This document shows positions 22,611-33,560 of a stretch of 64,000 nt of DNA, one piece after another. The stretch is from Girardinichthys multiradiatus (taxonomy: Eukaryota; Chordata; Actinopteri; Cyprinodontiformes; Goodeidae). The position numbers and the translations under genes were made by a program. Each line of letters begins with the position of its first letter. The stretch's first letter is position 1. Location of the stretch: the NCBI RefSeq assembly GCF_021462225.1, contig NC_061794.1, positions 42,656,914 to 42,720,913 on the forward strand. Direction: 5' to 3'. The notes under the pieces were generated by a model, which saw only the letters and a program-made list of their open reading frames with translations, had not been told where the DNA came from and made no database searches.

Positions 22611-25600
22611 TCACTCCTTGTCCATTTCCACATATTGTGAATGGTTATCCGGGGATTTGCTGTGAGTTTTACTCAAATGGAGCTTGACTGCATGATTACT
22701 GGCAAATGTCCGACAGCAGAGCTTACATTTAAATTTTGAGTCAATGTCTTCCTCTGACACCAGAGACTCGGTGGCTCTGACGCTGAGGGCCTTCAGCATT
22801 TCTGGCTCCTCCACCTTCGTCTGGTGCTCTACTGGCATTTTGCACATGTCTTTGATTTGGAAACCCAGGTGGGATTCCAGATGGGAAATGAATGCGGTTG
22901 GTGACCTAAACTGGGAAGCACAGTCGTTGCAGTAGAAGATCGGATGGCCCGTGTCCATGTTCTTCAAGAACTTGGTTCCTCCTGTTTTCCTCAGCTGATA
23001 CTTTACATTCGCTAGCCAGTGGCTGATGGTGGTCATCGACAAGCCGGTGAACTTGGAGATGTGCATCCGTTCCTGAGGGCCAAGATCTGAGAGCAAGTAC
23101 TTCCCCTCAGATGTCTGGAAGAGGCTGGAGGCAAACTGAGCTTGCAGGATGAGAAGATGGCGAGGATTCCAGTTCGACTGCCTGCCCTTGCGTTTGTGGA
23201 CGGAGTACACCTCAGCAGACACGTCCTCAAAGCGTCTGACATCCGATTCCAATTTTATGGTTGGAATCCTTGATGGTAAGGATGGTTTTGGTGTTGTGGC
23301 TTTTGGAAGAACCTTAACCATGTCAGCGATGTCAGACAGAGCATATTTTTGCGGCATTGGTGTAGAGGGCCCTAGCAACAAGGTGCTCGCCTTGCTGTGC
23401 TTAGATTTAGTCAGATCTATTGGTTGGTCATCATTAACCATGAGAAAAGTCTTATCAGGTCTGTTTCTTACAGGACTTCCGAGCATTAGAGACGGCTTCT
23501 CGCCGCCACGGTTAAACTCAGCAAAAATTGACTGGGCGTGTGCAGAGAGTTTATCTGCTCTTGAGTTATTGGGCTTATTTGCTTTACCCAGATGATTGTT
23601 CAGAACTGACTGTAGCGCACTAAGAGGGTTTATGCCAAGCATATCTGGAGTGTCACAGAGAGGCTCTGATGTACTGCTGCGTCCGTTGCTGGCAGCGGGG
23701 CTCGGCGTCTTGCCTCTGTCAGAGAAATCTGGGCTCAACTTCTCTTTGATCGCTTCACCTCCATTCATACAGTCTGCATCGAGCTTTGAAGAGGAAGAGG
23801 AATCATCCTGACAATCGCTGTCATCGTTCTCCAGCAGATCAAACTTAATATTCTGACTTTCTTTACCATCGTTAATGCAAACCTTTTCTTTTTTGATGTC
23901 CACATTTTGATGCAGTCCTTGGGGAAGCTCAACTCCCAAAGCACTGTGGTACAGCTTCCCCTTTGGGGCAATCGGCCTCAGCTTGTGGTTAAATGTCTGC
24001 TTTAGCTGGGCAGGGGAAGATGCAGAGAGGGGGGTGTTTTTGATGATACCAGAGAGCTGATAGGCAGCGTGAATGCTCGGGTACGCACTCCAGCTTGGGG
24101 TCCCTGTTTGAGCTTTATTGATAGCAGAGGCCACAGTATTGGCTAAAGATTTCAGGATGTCACCTCCTCCGCCTGTCTCTTGTTCAAGATCTTCCTCACG
24201 GAGATAGGGGTACTTAAAGGCTCCATTCCTCTCTTTTTGATCCCCACTCTCCTGCTTGTCATCTTTTGTTTCAGGTTCTTCCATTTTGTCTGACGTTCCT
24301 TCTCCCTGGCTTTTCTTCTCACTGCTCCCAGGGGAGAGATTCTTTGGCAACACCTTTTCTCCTTCTGTGTCGCTGGCTGCAGGCTCGGCTACACCCTGGA
24401 TCTTCTCCACAGCCAGGGGGTCAAGTGCTAGCTGTTTGCCCTTCTTAGATGCAGAGTTTGTGACTTTGATGAAGTGCCCAGTAACCATCATGTGCGTAGT
24501 GAGCTGCTGAAGTGTATCGTGAGAGCTTCCACACTCCATACATTTGAGAATTTGAGACTTACACGTCTCAAACTGCCAAGTATAGCTGGCTCCATTCTGA
24601 TATCCATAGCGATTGTTGTTGGCATTTGAAAGGGTGGCGGACCGCTGTGCGTCAATGTAGCCAGGTGCACCAGTGGTCGAGTCTGGAGAGCAAGGCCTTG
24701 TTGTTTCAAACACCCGTTTCTTTGCTGGTGGCAGCAATTTTGGTGTAATCACGGGGATTGGCTCTTTTAAAGGCACTTTTTGGTAATGCTTAGTTTTGAT
24801 CATGTGCACGCTTAGATCCTGCAGCGAGTCAAAGGAATGACCGCAGAACATGCATTTTAAAACTTTCTGTGCGTCCTCTTTCCCTTCCATGTCTTGCAAA
24901 TTTCGTTTCCGAGATTTAGAGGATGAGCCTGAGGAGTTGCTCTGCTTGCTGTGGTTATTGTCTTGATAGTGTCCACTTTTGTTCATGTGGACAGTCAGTT
25001 CCACAAGTGTGTCATAAGCAGCACTGCAGTCCTTACAGCGGAAGCGGCTGGCTCCTGTGAACACTGAGCCACAAGGTTTGGTGGTTTGCCTATAAAGGTG
25101 GACGGAGCTGAACAGGTTGGGCTTGGATGCCGGTTTCGGCAAGAGCGTCTGCTGCAAAGTCTTTGAGAGCGCATCCTGGTGCCAGTCAAACTCAGCCTTG
25201 CTGCTGCCATTGGTGCTGTCACAGTTGGCTTTGCTGGTATTTTTGCCCATTTTCAAGTCCACACCGATTCCCGTCCAGTAGGAATCCGAGAGAAAATTTG
25301 CATAGGCTGCTCTCATTTTCTCCAGGCTGCTGCCCGTCTCCTCTTTATGTTTCAAACCATGACTTTCTTCATCCTTCTGGCTCTCTGGTGGCGAAGACGT
25401 TTTAAAGTCTGAGAGTCTGTCACTGCTGTCACTGAGGCGAGACTCCAACTCCAGCTCTTGATTGGAGAGGACGCTAATGGGGGAGTTCTGGTTGCTGTAT
25501 GTGTTGGTACTCTTGTTGTCCAGCTCTCTGTCCTCACATGCCTTGGGGCTGGTCTTTTCTGAGCATTCTTCTTCAGTTTGAGTTTCGATTTCCCCATCCT

Positions 25601-25648
25601 CTTCTGTAATGGAATCCTGGAGAGGAGCATCTTCATCTGGTTCATACA
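22611..25648 (-). CDS. tshz2: Teashirt zinc finger homeobox 2, large terminal coding exon
   Basis: Teashirt proteins are nuclear transcriptional repressors that act in patterning and neural and muscle development. The exon encodes about 1,011 residues up to a TGA at 22611-22613; mammalian TSHZ2 is of similar length once the short first exon is added. Numbering from an in-frame ATG inside the intron at 25709, an acidic N-terminus is followed by three widely spaced C2H2 fingers (C225/C228/H241/H247; C286/C289/H302/H308; C390/C393/H406/H412). Next come a PIDLT CtBP-type motif (763-767), an atypical homeodomain at about 837-907 with W898, and two C-terminal fingers (C927/C930/H943/H947; C995/C998/H1011/H1016). 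The C-terminal CKLCCRTF and SKSPDNHSQ strings and the KRVF...RPCSPDSTTG stretch resemble TSHZ2 more than TSHZ1 or TSHZ3 as I recall them. The real exon begins after the AG at 25649-25650; its first two bases complete a codon started in exon 1 (a phase 1 intron). The 21 residues upstream of that point are intron. The reading frame is intact. Confidence 0.95.
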
Positions 25649-25675
25649 CTAAAAAAAAAGAAAGGGACAAACAAA
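25649..25675 (-). other. tshz2: 3' splice acceptor of the tshz2 terminal exon
   Basis: Read on the minus strand, a pyrimidine-rich run (CCCTTTC followed by nine T) leads directly into AG at 25650-25649. The teashirt-like acidic coding sequence starts right after it. This is a strong consensus acceptor. Upstream translation (MLLDIYSILM...) is hydrophobic and unlike any teashirt N-terminus, so I place the exon edge here. Known teashirt genes have a very short first coding exon ending in the same phase, which fits. Confidence 0.88.
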
Positions 25676-25719
25676 TCTGCATTAAAATACTATATATATC
25701 TAGCAACATCTAATTTATG

Positions 25720-26150
25720 CCTCAATTCTTAATTTGCGTAACAGCGCCCTCCATGCTGATGACACCTTTGTTTTATGTTTTGAAATCATGATTCTGCTGA
25801 AAGATCCAGCAGTGACCTGTTTTCAGTTTTCAGGCAAAGGTCACTAGCTTTTATTTAAAATGTCCTGGTAATACAAAGAGTTCATGATGCTCTGCATTGT
25901 AAAAAGATTAAGGGCTATGGGGGGTCAACAGGCCCACAGCATCACAGATCCTCTACCGTACCTAACAGTGATCATGAGCTGCTTTTCCACAGGTTTATCC
26001 TATTTTGATGAATAGCTCGATCTCTGTTGGTTGGACCTTGCCATCCTCACTATGTTGTGTTGTTGGCAGAATTAAACAAGGGTCTTTATCCAGGGTTGTT
26101 TATAACGTTTAAATTATTGCTCTGACAGTAGATGTGGCCATGTTTAGGAG
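25720..26150 (-). mobile_element. Tc1-like transposon relic in the tshz2 intron
   Basis: CTGCTGAAAGATCCAGCAGTG, then AAAATGTCCTGGTAATAC, AAGAGTTCATGATGCTCTGC and ACAGGCCCACAGCATCACAG with GATCCTCTACC match the minus strand of a Tc1-like transposase gene. It lies only about 70 bp upstream of the tshz2 acceptor. The remnant is short and heavily deleted. Confidence 0.68.
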
Positions 26151-27680
26151 AGTTTAGGAGAGTAGCTTTTCCTTAACTAATGAAGATCAGCGTACACCTC
26201 TTACTTGAAGTTTTCCTGTCTTTCCTATCCAGAAGAACTGGCTTCTATGTCATGTCATCATTACATCCCAGGGAAATAGGACATCATGGATTACAAATTA
26301 GCAGTTCCCAGACAGTATATATTAAAATGCCTCAGTTTTATTTATGTATTTATTTATTGAAATTGCTAGGAAGCTGCAAGAATTGTGACAACTGTGATTT
26401 TGTGAAACACTTATTTTTAACATGACATGGACTGATTTCCATACAAAAAAAATGCTCAAATTAAATATTTGTTCAGGATTTTTCAGTGTAAGATTATGCT
26501 ACTGCAAACCAAATTTTTTCAAGGCTTTTAACCCATGTTTATTGGTGGTGGCAGTAAGTGTAGAGGACGCTGACCATATAAACATTCTATACAGTATCAA
26601 GTAAATAGCCTTTTAAGAAATGTATAATGTTAGATTCGTTGTGCTTGGGGTAGCTAGGAGAGCAAAGCTTAACATAATGCTTTTACTAACAGACTGCTGC
26701 TGCTATAACACCACCATTTGATTCACGACCCGCCATTGACTTAATGCTGTGTCCAAGGGTTTCCTGGCCTCAAGTTGAGATGTTTACAACAATCATTGGC
26801 TACTGAGTGACAAAAGGAAATTGATTCTTCTGGGGCCTGTTAAGTGTTATTGCAAATGACCTATTCCACTGTGATTATGGATGTCTCAAAACTGAAATGG
26901 AAATGTGAGCCTTCTGTTCTGGGAAACATCTCATCCTCCCTGAAGCTACGTGTGAGGAATGGATTTACATGAGCCGAGTTATTCTAATGTTCAGCATCAG
27001 TCCAGAAATAACCTAATAGGCCTGCATGAACAAAAGGAGAAAACAGTACTTCATGTTCTGCAACAAATACAAGATCCTAATATTTTGTTGACAGTGAAAA
27101 TTTAAATATGTTGTTGATGTGTAAAAGCTTGTCAAGAACCTGAATCAGTTATCAGTGTATATTGTACAAAATCTCCCAAGATAACTGGCAATCTGTCACG
27201 TCATTATTTTTTTCCCTGACAGTCTCATAAAGAGCAATTACTTCTTTCATTATTCATATGTTTGTGCTCCCAACTCTTGGAGCACAAACATTATTGCTTC
27301 AATTAACAGATAATTAAACAACAGAATTTCTAATTGACACATTTCCCATCATCCAATTAATGGAGGCTCTCTGACTCAGCACTGCAGGAATTTCTTCCAG
27401 AGCGTCAGCTTCATATGGATAAAAACGACTTTTCTCTCTCACATGTTTGGATTATTTGAAAGTTAGCCACTGATGATGGCAGCGATACCCCAACTAAAGC
27501 TATAACACGGCTCTGTGTAAATGTATGTACAGATTTCTTCAGTTATTTCCTTTTTGTCACACTTACATGCTTCATATCAATAAAAGAATTTGAAATAGAA
27601 CAATATGTGTATAACAGAAAAATATAACCTGACTAATTACAAAAAGCAGACCAAAAAGGGAAAATAAACAAAGATTTTAT
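26151..27680. other. tshz2 intron, no second gene; possible conserved blocks
   Basis: No ORF is credible. Repeat-free blocks at about 26690-27020 and 27170-27470 have balanced composition with ATTA/TAATTA cores. The second contains a perfect 13-bp hairpin. Confidence 0.4.
27258..27291. repeat. Perfect 13-bp inverted repeat (hairpin)
   Basis: Arms ATGTTTGTGCTCC (27258-27270) and GGAGCACAAACAT (27279-27291) are exact reverse complements separated by the 8-base loop CAACTCTT. Confidence 0.9.
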
Positions 27681-27686
27681 TTATTA

Positions 27687-28619
27687 AGGGACAAAAGCTG
27701 CTTCTCTTGGTGGCAACAGGTGTCATCAAGAATTAGCAATTACTTGCAATGAGTCTTTTACATCACTCTGGAAGAATTTTGTTCCACTTTGCAGAATTGT
27801 TTAAAGTCAGCCACAGTGGATGGTTTTCAAGCATGAAGGATGTGTCATGCCAGAGTGTCTAGACTTTAACTAGGCCACTTAGAAACCTTTGTGTTGGTTT
27901 TGTTGACCCACTCAGATGGGAACTTGCTGGGAGGGTTTGGATCATTGTCTGGCTATATAAACCCAAACGGGCCTCAGCTTAAGGTTACAAACTGATAGTG
28001 AGACATTCTCTTTAGGATTTTCTGAAAGTCGTCCATTGTTTCATGTTTTCTTCATTTATGGATAATGGCTCTCACTTTGATTCGCCAGGGTCCCAAAGCC
28101 TTGAGCATTTACTTTGTTTTTTACTCTGTCTTGGATTTATTTTGTTTGAGACATGAGTTTGGGCCATGATGTGTTGCTTTTAGTCCTTCGTGTTGTCAGA
28201 CAGGTGATATTTAAGGGATGTCCTCATTTTACAGGGCTGGGTATAATCAGGTTTGGTGTGGCCAGGGAAATTGAGCCAAAAACGTTTTGTTAATCACAGT
28301 AAATACAAGATTTAACAAAGGGGCAATTACTTTTTCACATGAAGCCTGGTTGATTTGAATAACTATTCCCTTTAACAAATTTATATTCCCGTTAACATCA
28401 TTTAAAAACAAATTTTGTATATAGTCAGTTCCCATTTACATACATAACCTGAGCCTTAAAGAAAAAGTACAAAAACACAAAACATACAAACACCTGTTTA
28501 GTCTGTTTATCTTTGTCTGATAGTAAAACTAGTTTGATGATCTAAAACATTCAAATGTGACAAAAAAAACAGAAACAAGAGAAATTTGTAAGGGGCAAAT
28601 ACTTTTTCACGGCACTGTA
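27687..28619 (-). mobile_element. Tc1-like internal-deletion derivative
   Basis: The right end reads AGGGGCAAATACTTTTTCACGG then CACTGTA, a typical Tc1-like terminus. A similar internal GGGGCAATTACTTTTTCACA occurs at 28319-28338. The left part (TTGCAATGAGTCTTTTACA, then TTTGGATCATTGTCTGGC, 27740-27960) corresponds to the 3' half of a transposase gene. Near 28020 the sequence jumps directly to the N-terminal part (TGGATAATGGCTCTCAC, then GGTCCCAAAGC), so the catalytic middle is deleted. It is non-autonomous. Confidence 0.72.
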
Positions 28620-29450
28620 TCTTTTAACAACATCTAATAAATGCCGTTTGTCAGGGCTGTCGCACGTCTTTTAAGATACTTTCCACCTCAAAGCCATGCA
28701 GGAAAAACGTGCATTTTAGGAGAGACATGGCAGATGTGCTGCGTGTTAAATATGAATAGGACATAACAGCCCTGTCCAGGCACTTATGCATTTTATGTGG
28801 TTAATATTTCTCTGCTGAATAGAAGACACTCCACGAAGGGGATGGCTGCAGCCAAGCACTCAGGCATCCTGCACCGGGCAGCCCATAGAATGTCTCCATC
28901 ATTCTCTGAAAATAAGACTTTTTTTTTTTTACACTGCATCAATATTTCACAAGTGCCTCGAGAGAAACCCTGGAGATGAACTGGTTGCCGGCTAATGGAT
29001 GAAGATGGAGATGGGATTCGGACTTTCAAAAACAAACATGGGCCAACTGAGGCCCGGTGAACGAGACAGTGTAAGCATGCACGCACGCACGCACACACAC
29101 ACACACACAGCACAGTCATAACCATAGATGCGCTGTGACCTTCCTCAACTGCACAGGATTGTTTGGATTGGCTGGATGAGATCAGGGATGGGGCCCAAAA
29201 CACCCTTGATGCTAAGGGAGAGAGTTGTCAAGAGCACAGAGGTATGTTTTATTTATAATCTTATATATAGTATTCACAGTGAAGGAGAACAGAAATGCCT
29301 GTGACAAGCTCCAGGTTGATGTCCTCCTTCTTCAAAGTTATCCCTAAAAGTGAAGAACTGCTGGGAATGTTTACCAAAAAGGGGAAGATGTCCCATATGG
29401 TGGTGGCTCGTTTCTTATGCCCATCTTTTGGATGAAAGAGTTCATAAACA
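28620..29450. other. tshz2 intron with a CA microsatellite
   Basis: No gene is seen. The minus-strand ORF at 28793-29203 reads through the CA/CG dinucleotide tract and has no domain. Balanced-composition sequence at 28640-29030 may be unique. Confidence 0.45.
29077..29109. repeat. (GCAC)n/(CA)n microsatellite
   Basis: Three GCAC units followed by about nine CA units. Confidence 0.9.
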
Positions 29451-30032
29451 TAGTGCCTTGAAAAAGTAATATAATAATATCTGTTGAGGTTTTTACATGT
29501 TATTGACTTTGTTATATGGACTGTAAATAATAAATGGGATTTGAAATAAATCACCCCCCCTGAGTCAATTATTTCTAGTGTCATTTATGAACTCTTTTGG
29601 GATATGTCTCCATCACCTTTGCACATCTAGAGGCTGAAACTGGTATCCTTGGATGATAAAAGTGAGTGATTCTTCCCAGATTCTTAATCAGATTAGGATC
29701 TGCATTTCGGCTAGGCCATTCTAACACATGAGCATGCTTTGCTCTTAACCATACCATTGTAGTTATGGCTATATATTTGTGGTTGCTCTGCTGGACTGTG
29801 AACCTCCGCCACGTGTCCAGGGCAGCCTCCTCCAGGTCTGCCCTGTATTTAGCTCCATCCATCTTCCCGTCAATGCTGGCCTGCTTCCCTGTGCCTACTG
29901 AAGAAAAGCATCCCCATAGCATGATACTGCCACCATCTTGTTAAATGGTGAGGGTGATGTGTTCAGGGTGGTGTGCAGTGTTTGATATGCAGTATTAATC
30001 AAATTATAAACTGCATATTTTCACCAATTAGG

Positions 30033-30590
30033 CACAAAATTATCCATACCCCTCACAGATTTGGGTTAAAAGTAATCTTTTAATTGTACTAGGGATGCAC
30101 CGATGTGAAAAGTTGATAACAGATATTTATCAATATTATATATATTTTCCTACCTCTTGATACCCTAAAAAACACAACCACACCGCTGGCATTTCTTCTC
30201 TGCTTCAGTTAAACACCCCAAAATCCTGAACTTCTTCACTATCACATGACCAAACACATACCACATGGCCAACCCCCTCCCAAAACATATACACAAATGG
30301 CAACAAGATGGAAATAAACATTTATGGTTAATATTGGCCTAGTTTTACTAATGGAATCAATACCAATATGTTAAAAAAAGGAACAACATTGGCCAATACC
30401 AATGTTGATGTGTTGATGTGTTGGTGCTACATTTGACCAACATGTTTCTTCAAACTGGAAGTAACATTAATATTTTGCAGTGGCCTGGCAAGAATCCAAA
30501 CTTGAAACTGATTAAGTATCTGTGGAGGGAGTTGAAGATTAGCGTAAAGGCAGCGAGGCCTTCCATCCTCAAAGACTTTAAACTTAGGCC
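30033..30590 (+). mobile_element. Nested Tc1-like fragment inside the interrupted element
   Basis: The plus-strand ORF at 30418-30732 begins with a transposase C-terminal piece, NINILQWPGKNPNLKLIKYL followed by WRELKISVKAARPS. This comes from a Tc1-like element in the opposite orientation to its surroundings. An AAATTATCCATACCCCTCAC sequence at 30037-30056 resembles another Tc1-like terminus. The fragment is itself split by a MITE-like segment (30090-30432). Confidence 0.55.
30090..30432. mobile_element. Possible hAT-like MITE
   Basis: The left end CTAGGGATGCACCGATGTGAA is the recognisable terminus of a common fish hAT-like non-autonomous family. The right end is a degenerate TTGATGTGTTGGTGCTACATT-type sequence. 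The interior is AT-rich and non-coding. Ends are imperfect and no 8-bp duplication was confirmed. Confidence 0.5.
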
Positions 30591-31040
30591 TAAAAGCTAC
30601 ATTTTTGTCTCTTCTGATGAGCGCAACATCCTCCATGTTTGCCATGTTCCAGCATGGCTGGTTGTTAAATTGCAAACAGGGCTTTTACTGCTTCCTTTCA
30701 ACAACAGATTTTTTCTTGCTTCTCATCCATGAAGGCCAGTTTTGTGGAGTGCATACTCTAATATTTGTCCTGTCAAGAAATTCTCCCATGTGAGCTGTGG
30801 TTCTGTGAAGCTCCTCCAGAGATATCATGGGCCTCTCTGATTACTGCTCTCTTTGCCCAGTCTGCCTGCTTAGGCGGATGGCCATATCTAGCTCGATTTG
30901 CTGCAGTGTAATACTGTTTTTATTTTTAGATGATGGACTGAGCATAACTCTGTGAGGTGTCCAAAGCATGGGATACCTTTTTTGGACCCCTACCCAGTCA
31001 GTGATACATCACTGACTTGGCAAGGGTGAGGGTTAGGGTT

Positions 31041-31097
31041 AGTATCCCATGCTTTTTGGACCCTGACCTGGTAAGGGTCCAAAAAGCATGGGATACT
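31041..31097. repeat. Perfect 24-bp inverted repeat with 9-base loop
   Basis: The arms at 31041-31064 and 31074-31097 are exact reverse complements, beginning AGTATCCCATGC and ending GCATGGGATACT. The loop is GACCTGGTA. A near copy of the right arm lies at 30963-30990. Confidence 0.92.
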
Positions 31098-31112
31098 TTT
31101 TTGGACCCTTAC

Positions 31113-31146
31113 CAGGTCAGTGATGTATCAAAACATCACTGACCTG
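31113..31146. repeat. Perfect 14-bp inverted repeat
   Basis: CAGGTCAGTGATGT (31113-31126) and ACATCACTGACCTG (31133-31146) flank a 6-base loop. A related 10-bp palindrome (AGTCAGTGAT/ATCACTGACT) lies at 30996-31017. Confidence 0.92.
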
Positions 31147-31505
31147 CCTGCTGTATTCTTTGGTCTTCATTGTGCTGTTTGTTCACTAATGTTCTCCAAA
31201 AAATCTCTGAGGCATTCACAGAACAGCTGTATATAAGCTGAGATTATATTACACACAGCTGGATTCCATTTACTAATACAATGACATCTGAAGTAATTGG
31301 TTAGAGTAGATTTTCTTTAGTAGTAGTTTGTTTGCAAAACATTTTATAACCTATGTGTCATTTTCCTTCAACTTTGCAATTAAGCACCTCTTTGTATTGG
31401 TCCATCATATAAAATACCTGTGAATTACATTGAAATTACAACTTTGTGGTTTAAACAACATGTGAAGAAGTTAAAAGTGGTTAAATAGTTTTGCAAGACA
31501 CCGTA

Positions 31506-32630
31506 AACGCCTTTCAGTTCCCCATGCGAGAAAAGCAAAACTGCAATTTACAAAGCAAGGCATTGTTTTCCTGGAAATAGTCAGTCACATGAATTTATAT
31601 TGATATTAATATGTATGTTTGTCCTATTCTTGGTATGTGAGAGTAGAATTGACAGAGATTAACAGCCCCCCCCCTCCTGCTGTTCTGTGCGTTTCTATCA
31701 GATGCTCTAAGCAGCAGACATCCAGAGGCACCAATTAACCTTCTGGAAGGGATTGCTCTGAGAAAGCTGCATGTGTGACTTTGCTTCCCACACTGTTTCC
31801 AAGAGTGCTTTGCCAACGTTTGATCTACCATGGTTATGCAGCAAGTCCCAGTTGCACTGATCACAAACACGAAAGCAGACTCAAAGAGAGTGACAAAGAT
31901 CACCGACTAAAGATCATCGCTGAATGTATTGAGGAAACAACCAATGAGCTTCACAAAGCAGCATTGTTCAAAGAATGCATGCACAACCTGATAAAATAAA
32001 AGTGAACAGATGGTATTTTTTATATTTTTGCCAAAAATAAAGAAAAGGAAATGCCTGCTTTGAAAACGAAGCCAAGTAAGACAAGTCCTCGCCTAACTGG
32101 CCATAGAAAACAAGAGGCTGGCATGCTTGCTTGAGATTTAGCATGTCATAAACTGCTGTAAAGCCTCCAATCTGTGTCACGACAAATTTATATCTTCAGA
32201 CACAGATATGCAAAGGTCAAAAAACCTGAGGTGTCGATCGTAAATCAGGCGGCTGAAGTGTTTATAACCTTTATCCGTTAGAACAGACTCTTGGCATGGA
32301 GAGGCCTGGATTTACAGAAGCAGCAGTCTGATTCTGGGCCAAAATACTTTTTCTCTACATCCAGAGAGACCAGCTAGCTGCATAAAAATTACAGATTCAT
32401 GGCTGCATTTCCAACTGGACTGGTGCTAAAAGGTTTACATGACAACATATTTATACCTCAAGTGTAAAGCATTAGTATCTTCATAGAATACAGCCTCTCC
32501 ATTCCAGTAAGTGATTCTAGTTAAAGTTTTCTTTAGCGTACAGCTCCTTTTACTCCTACTGACACTCCCTGGTAGAAATTTATAAAATGCCACAACATAA
32601 ATTCTGTAATTTGTAATTGCAGAAACAAAA
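31506..32630. other. tshz2 intron, no gene recognised
   Basis: Balanced-composition, repeat-free sequence, especially 31660-32000 and 32180-32420. ORFs on both strands at 31595-31999 overlap and show no domain. Confidence 0.4.
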
Positions 32631-32639
32631 TCTCATACA

Positions 32640-33560
32640 AAAATAAATAAAATGCAATCCTCGATTTGAGTATATTTATTCATTGTGGATCTTTTTCACA
32701 TAATAACTGTCACTTACTGGCACCTCTGCATTTAATACTTTGTGTGACCTGTCTATATAACATTTCACAAGATTGGAGCAAATAGACTGTCTAGACTGTC
32801 TAGAGACCTGGGTCCGTTCTTACCCACTTCTCGTCAGCTCATCCCAAAGGGTTTCCATATCTATCGGTCTGGCTATGAAGTAAGGCCAATTTTTCTGATG
32901 ATCCGGCCGTATGGTTTGGATCACCATCCTGCTGAAAGACCCAATGAAGATTCATTTTCATTTCTTAAATTGATCTTAATGACATCCACTCCACCAAGGT
33001 TATAGAAACAGGTCAACAACATTAAAGTTCCTCCACCATGCTTATCTGTGAGCATGTGGATTGTGGTTTACACCAGGTCCTCCCAGAGTTTGTGTTCCTT
33101 TAGAGCCCAATCATAGCCCCATCTGACAACCTGGTTGTTTGGTATCAACCATTTGGCAGTTAAATATCATCTATTAGTTGTTATGAATACTTGGTGATGC
33201 CACTCTTCGCTGCAGTTCTCTAACAATGAGCTTTCGATTTATTTGCCAATTGTTCTGACTCTAAATTTTGTTGCCATTTCCTGACTTGTGAAGATTAACA
33301 CTCAGCAGCCATACTTGTATGTCATGTTCTCTTGTGTTTTCAATTTTGAAGAGGGCCGAAGTGAAATAAAAAGCTCAAACACTATGATCAGATCAAAAAC
33401 GTGAATTAGAAATTTAAGGCGTCCCTTAATCTCTAGGATTTGTTTGAGGTGCCACAACTGTATTTTTATTATGGTATTTTCTCCCCAGTGAATAGATTTA
33501 ATGTTAATTTCCCAAAATTTTTCCAGCGTGAAATTTTGCTACTGCAATAAATAATGATTT
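32640..33560 (-). mobile_element. Tc1-like transposon relic, minus strand
   Basis: The plus strand shows CACTTACTGGCACCTCTGCA, GATCACCATCCTGCTGAAAG, CTCCACCATGCTTATCTGTG and TCTTGTGTTTTCAATTTTGA, a minus-strand Tc1-like gene order. It ends in GAGGTGCCACAACTGTATTT and GCTACTGCAATAAATAATG. Many indels are present and no ORF of useful length survives. Confidence 0.6.

Larger units (their letters stand above)
29451..31505 (-). mobile_element. Interrupted Tc1-like transposon, minus strand
   Basis: The left end TAGTGCCTTGAAAAAGTAAT (29451-29470) and the right end TTTTGCAAGACACCGTA (about 31489-31505) are the two eroded inverted termini of one element. The transposase region on the minus strand at 29581-29922 retains [22 protein letters not shown] and LEWPSRNADPN. 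Element sequence stops near 29990 at the transposase centre and resumes near 30598 at the immediately upstream part, where ATTTTTGTCTCTTCTGATGA is followed by the region encoding the N-terminus and HTH. About 600 bp of foreign DNA separates the halves. A palindromic rearrangement lies at 30963-31146. Confidence 0.8.

Noticed and set aside
22744..25645. ORFs of 60-148 codons on both strands across tshz2
   Set aside because: They are shadow frames of the tshz2 exon, with no domain content of their own.
25649..25709. N-terminal start at the in-frame ATG 25709 for tshz2
   Set aside because: The 21 extra residues are hydrophobic and encoded by the polypyrimidine tract and intron. A consensus acceptor at 25649-25650 marks the real exon start.
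27258..27291. MicroRNA precursor
   Set aside because: The perfect stem is only 13 bp and does not extend on either side, so it is too short for a typical precursor.
28793..29203. 136-codon minus-strand ORF
   Set aside because: It contains a run of Val-Cys and Ala-Cys dipeptides from the CA microsatellite and no recognisable domain.
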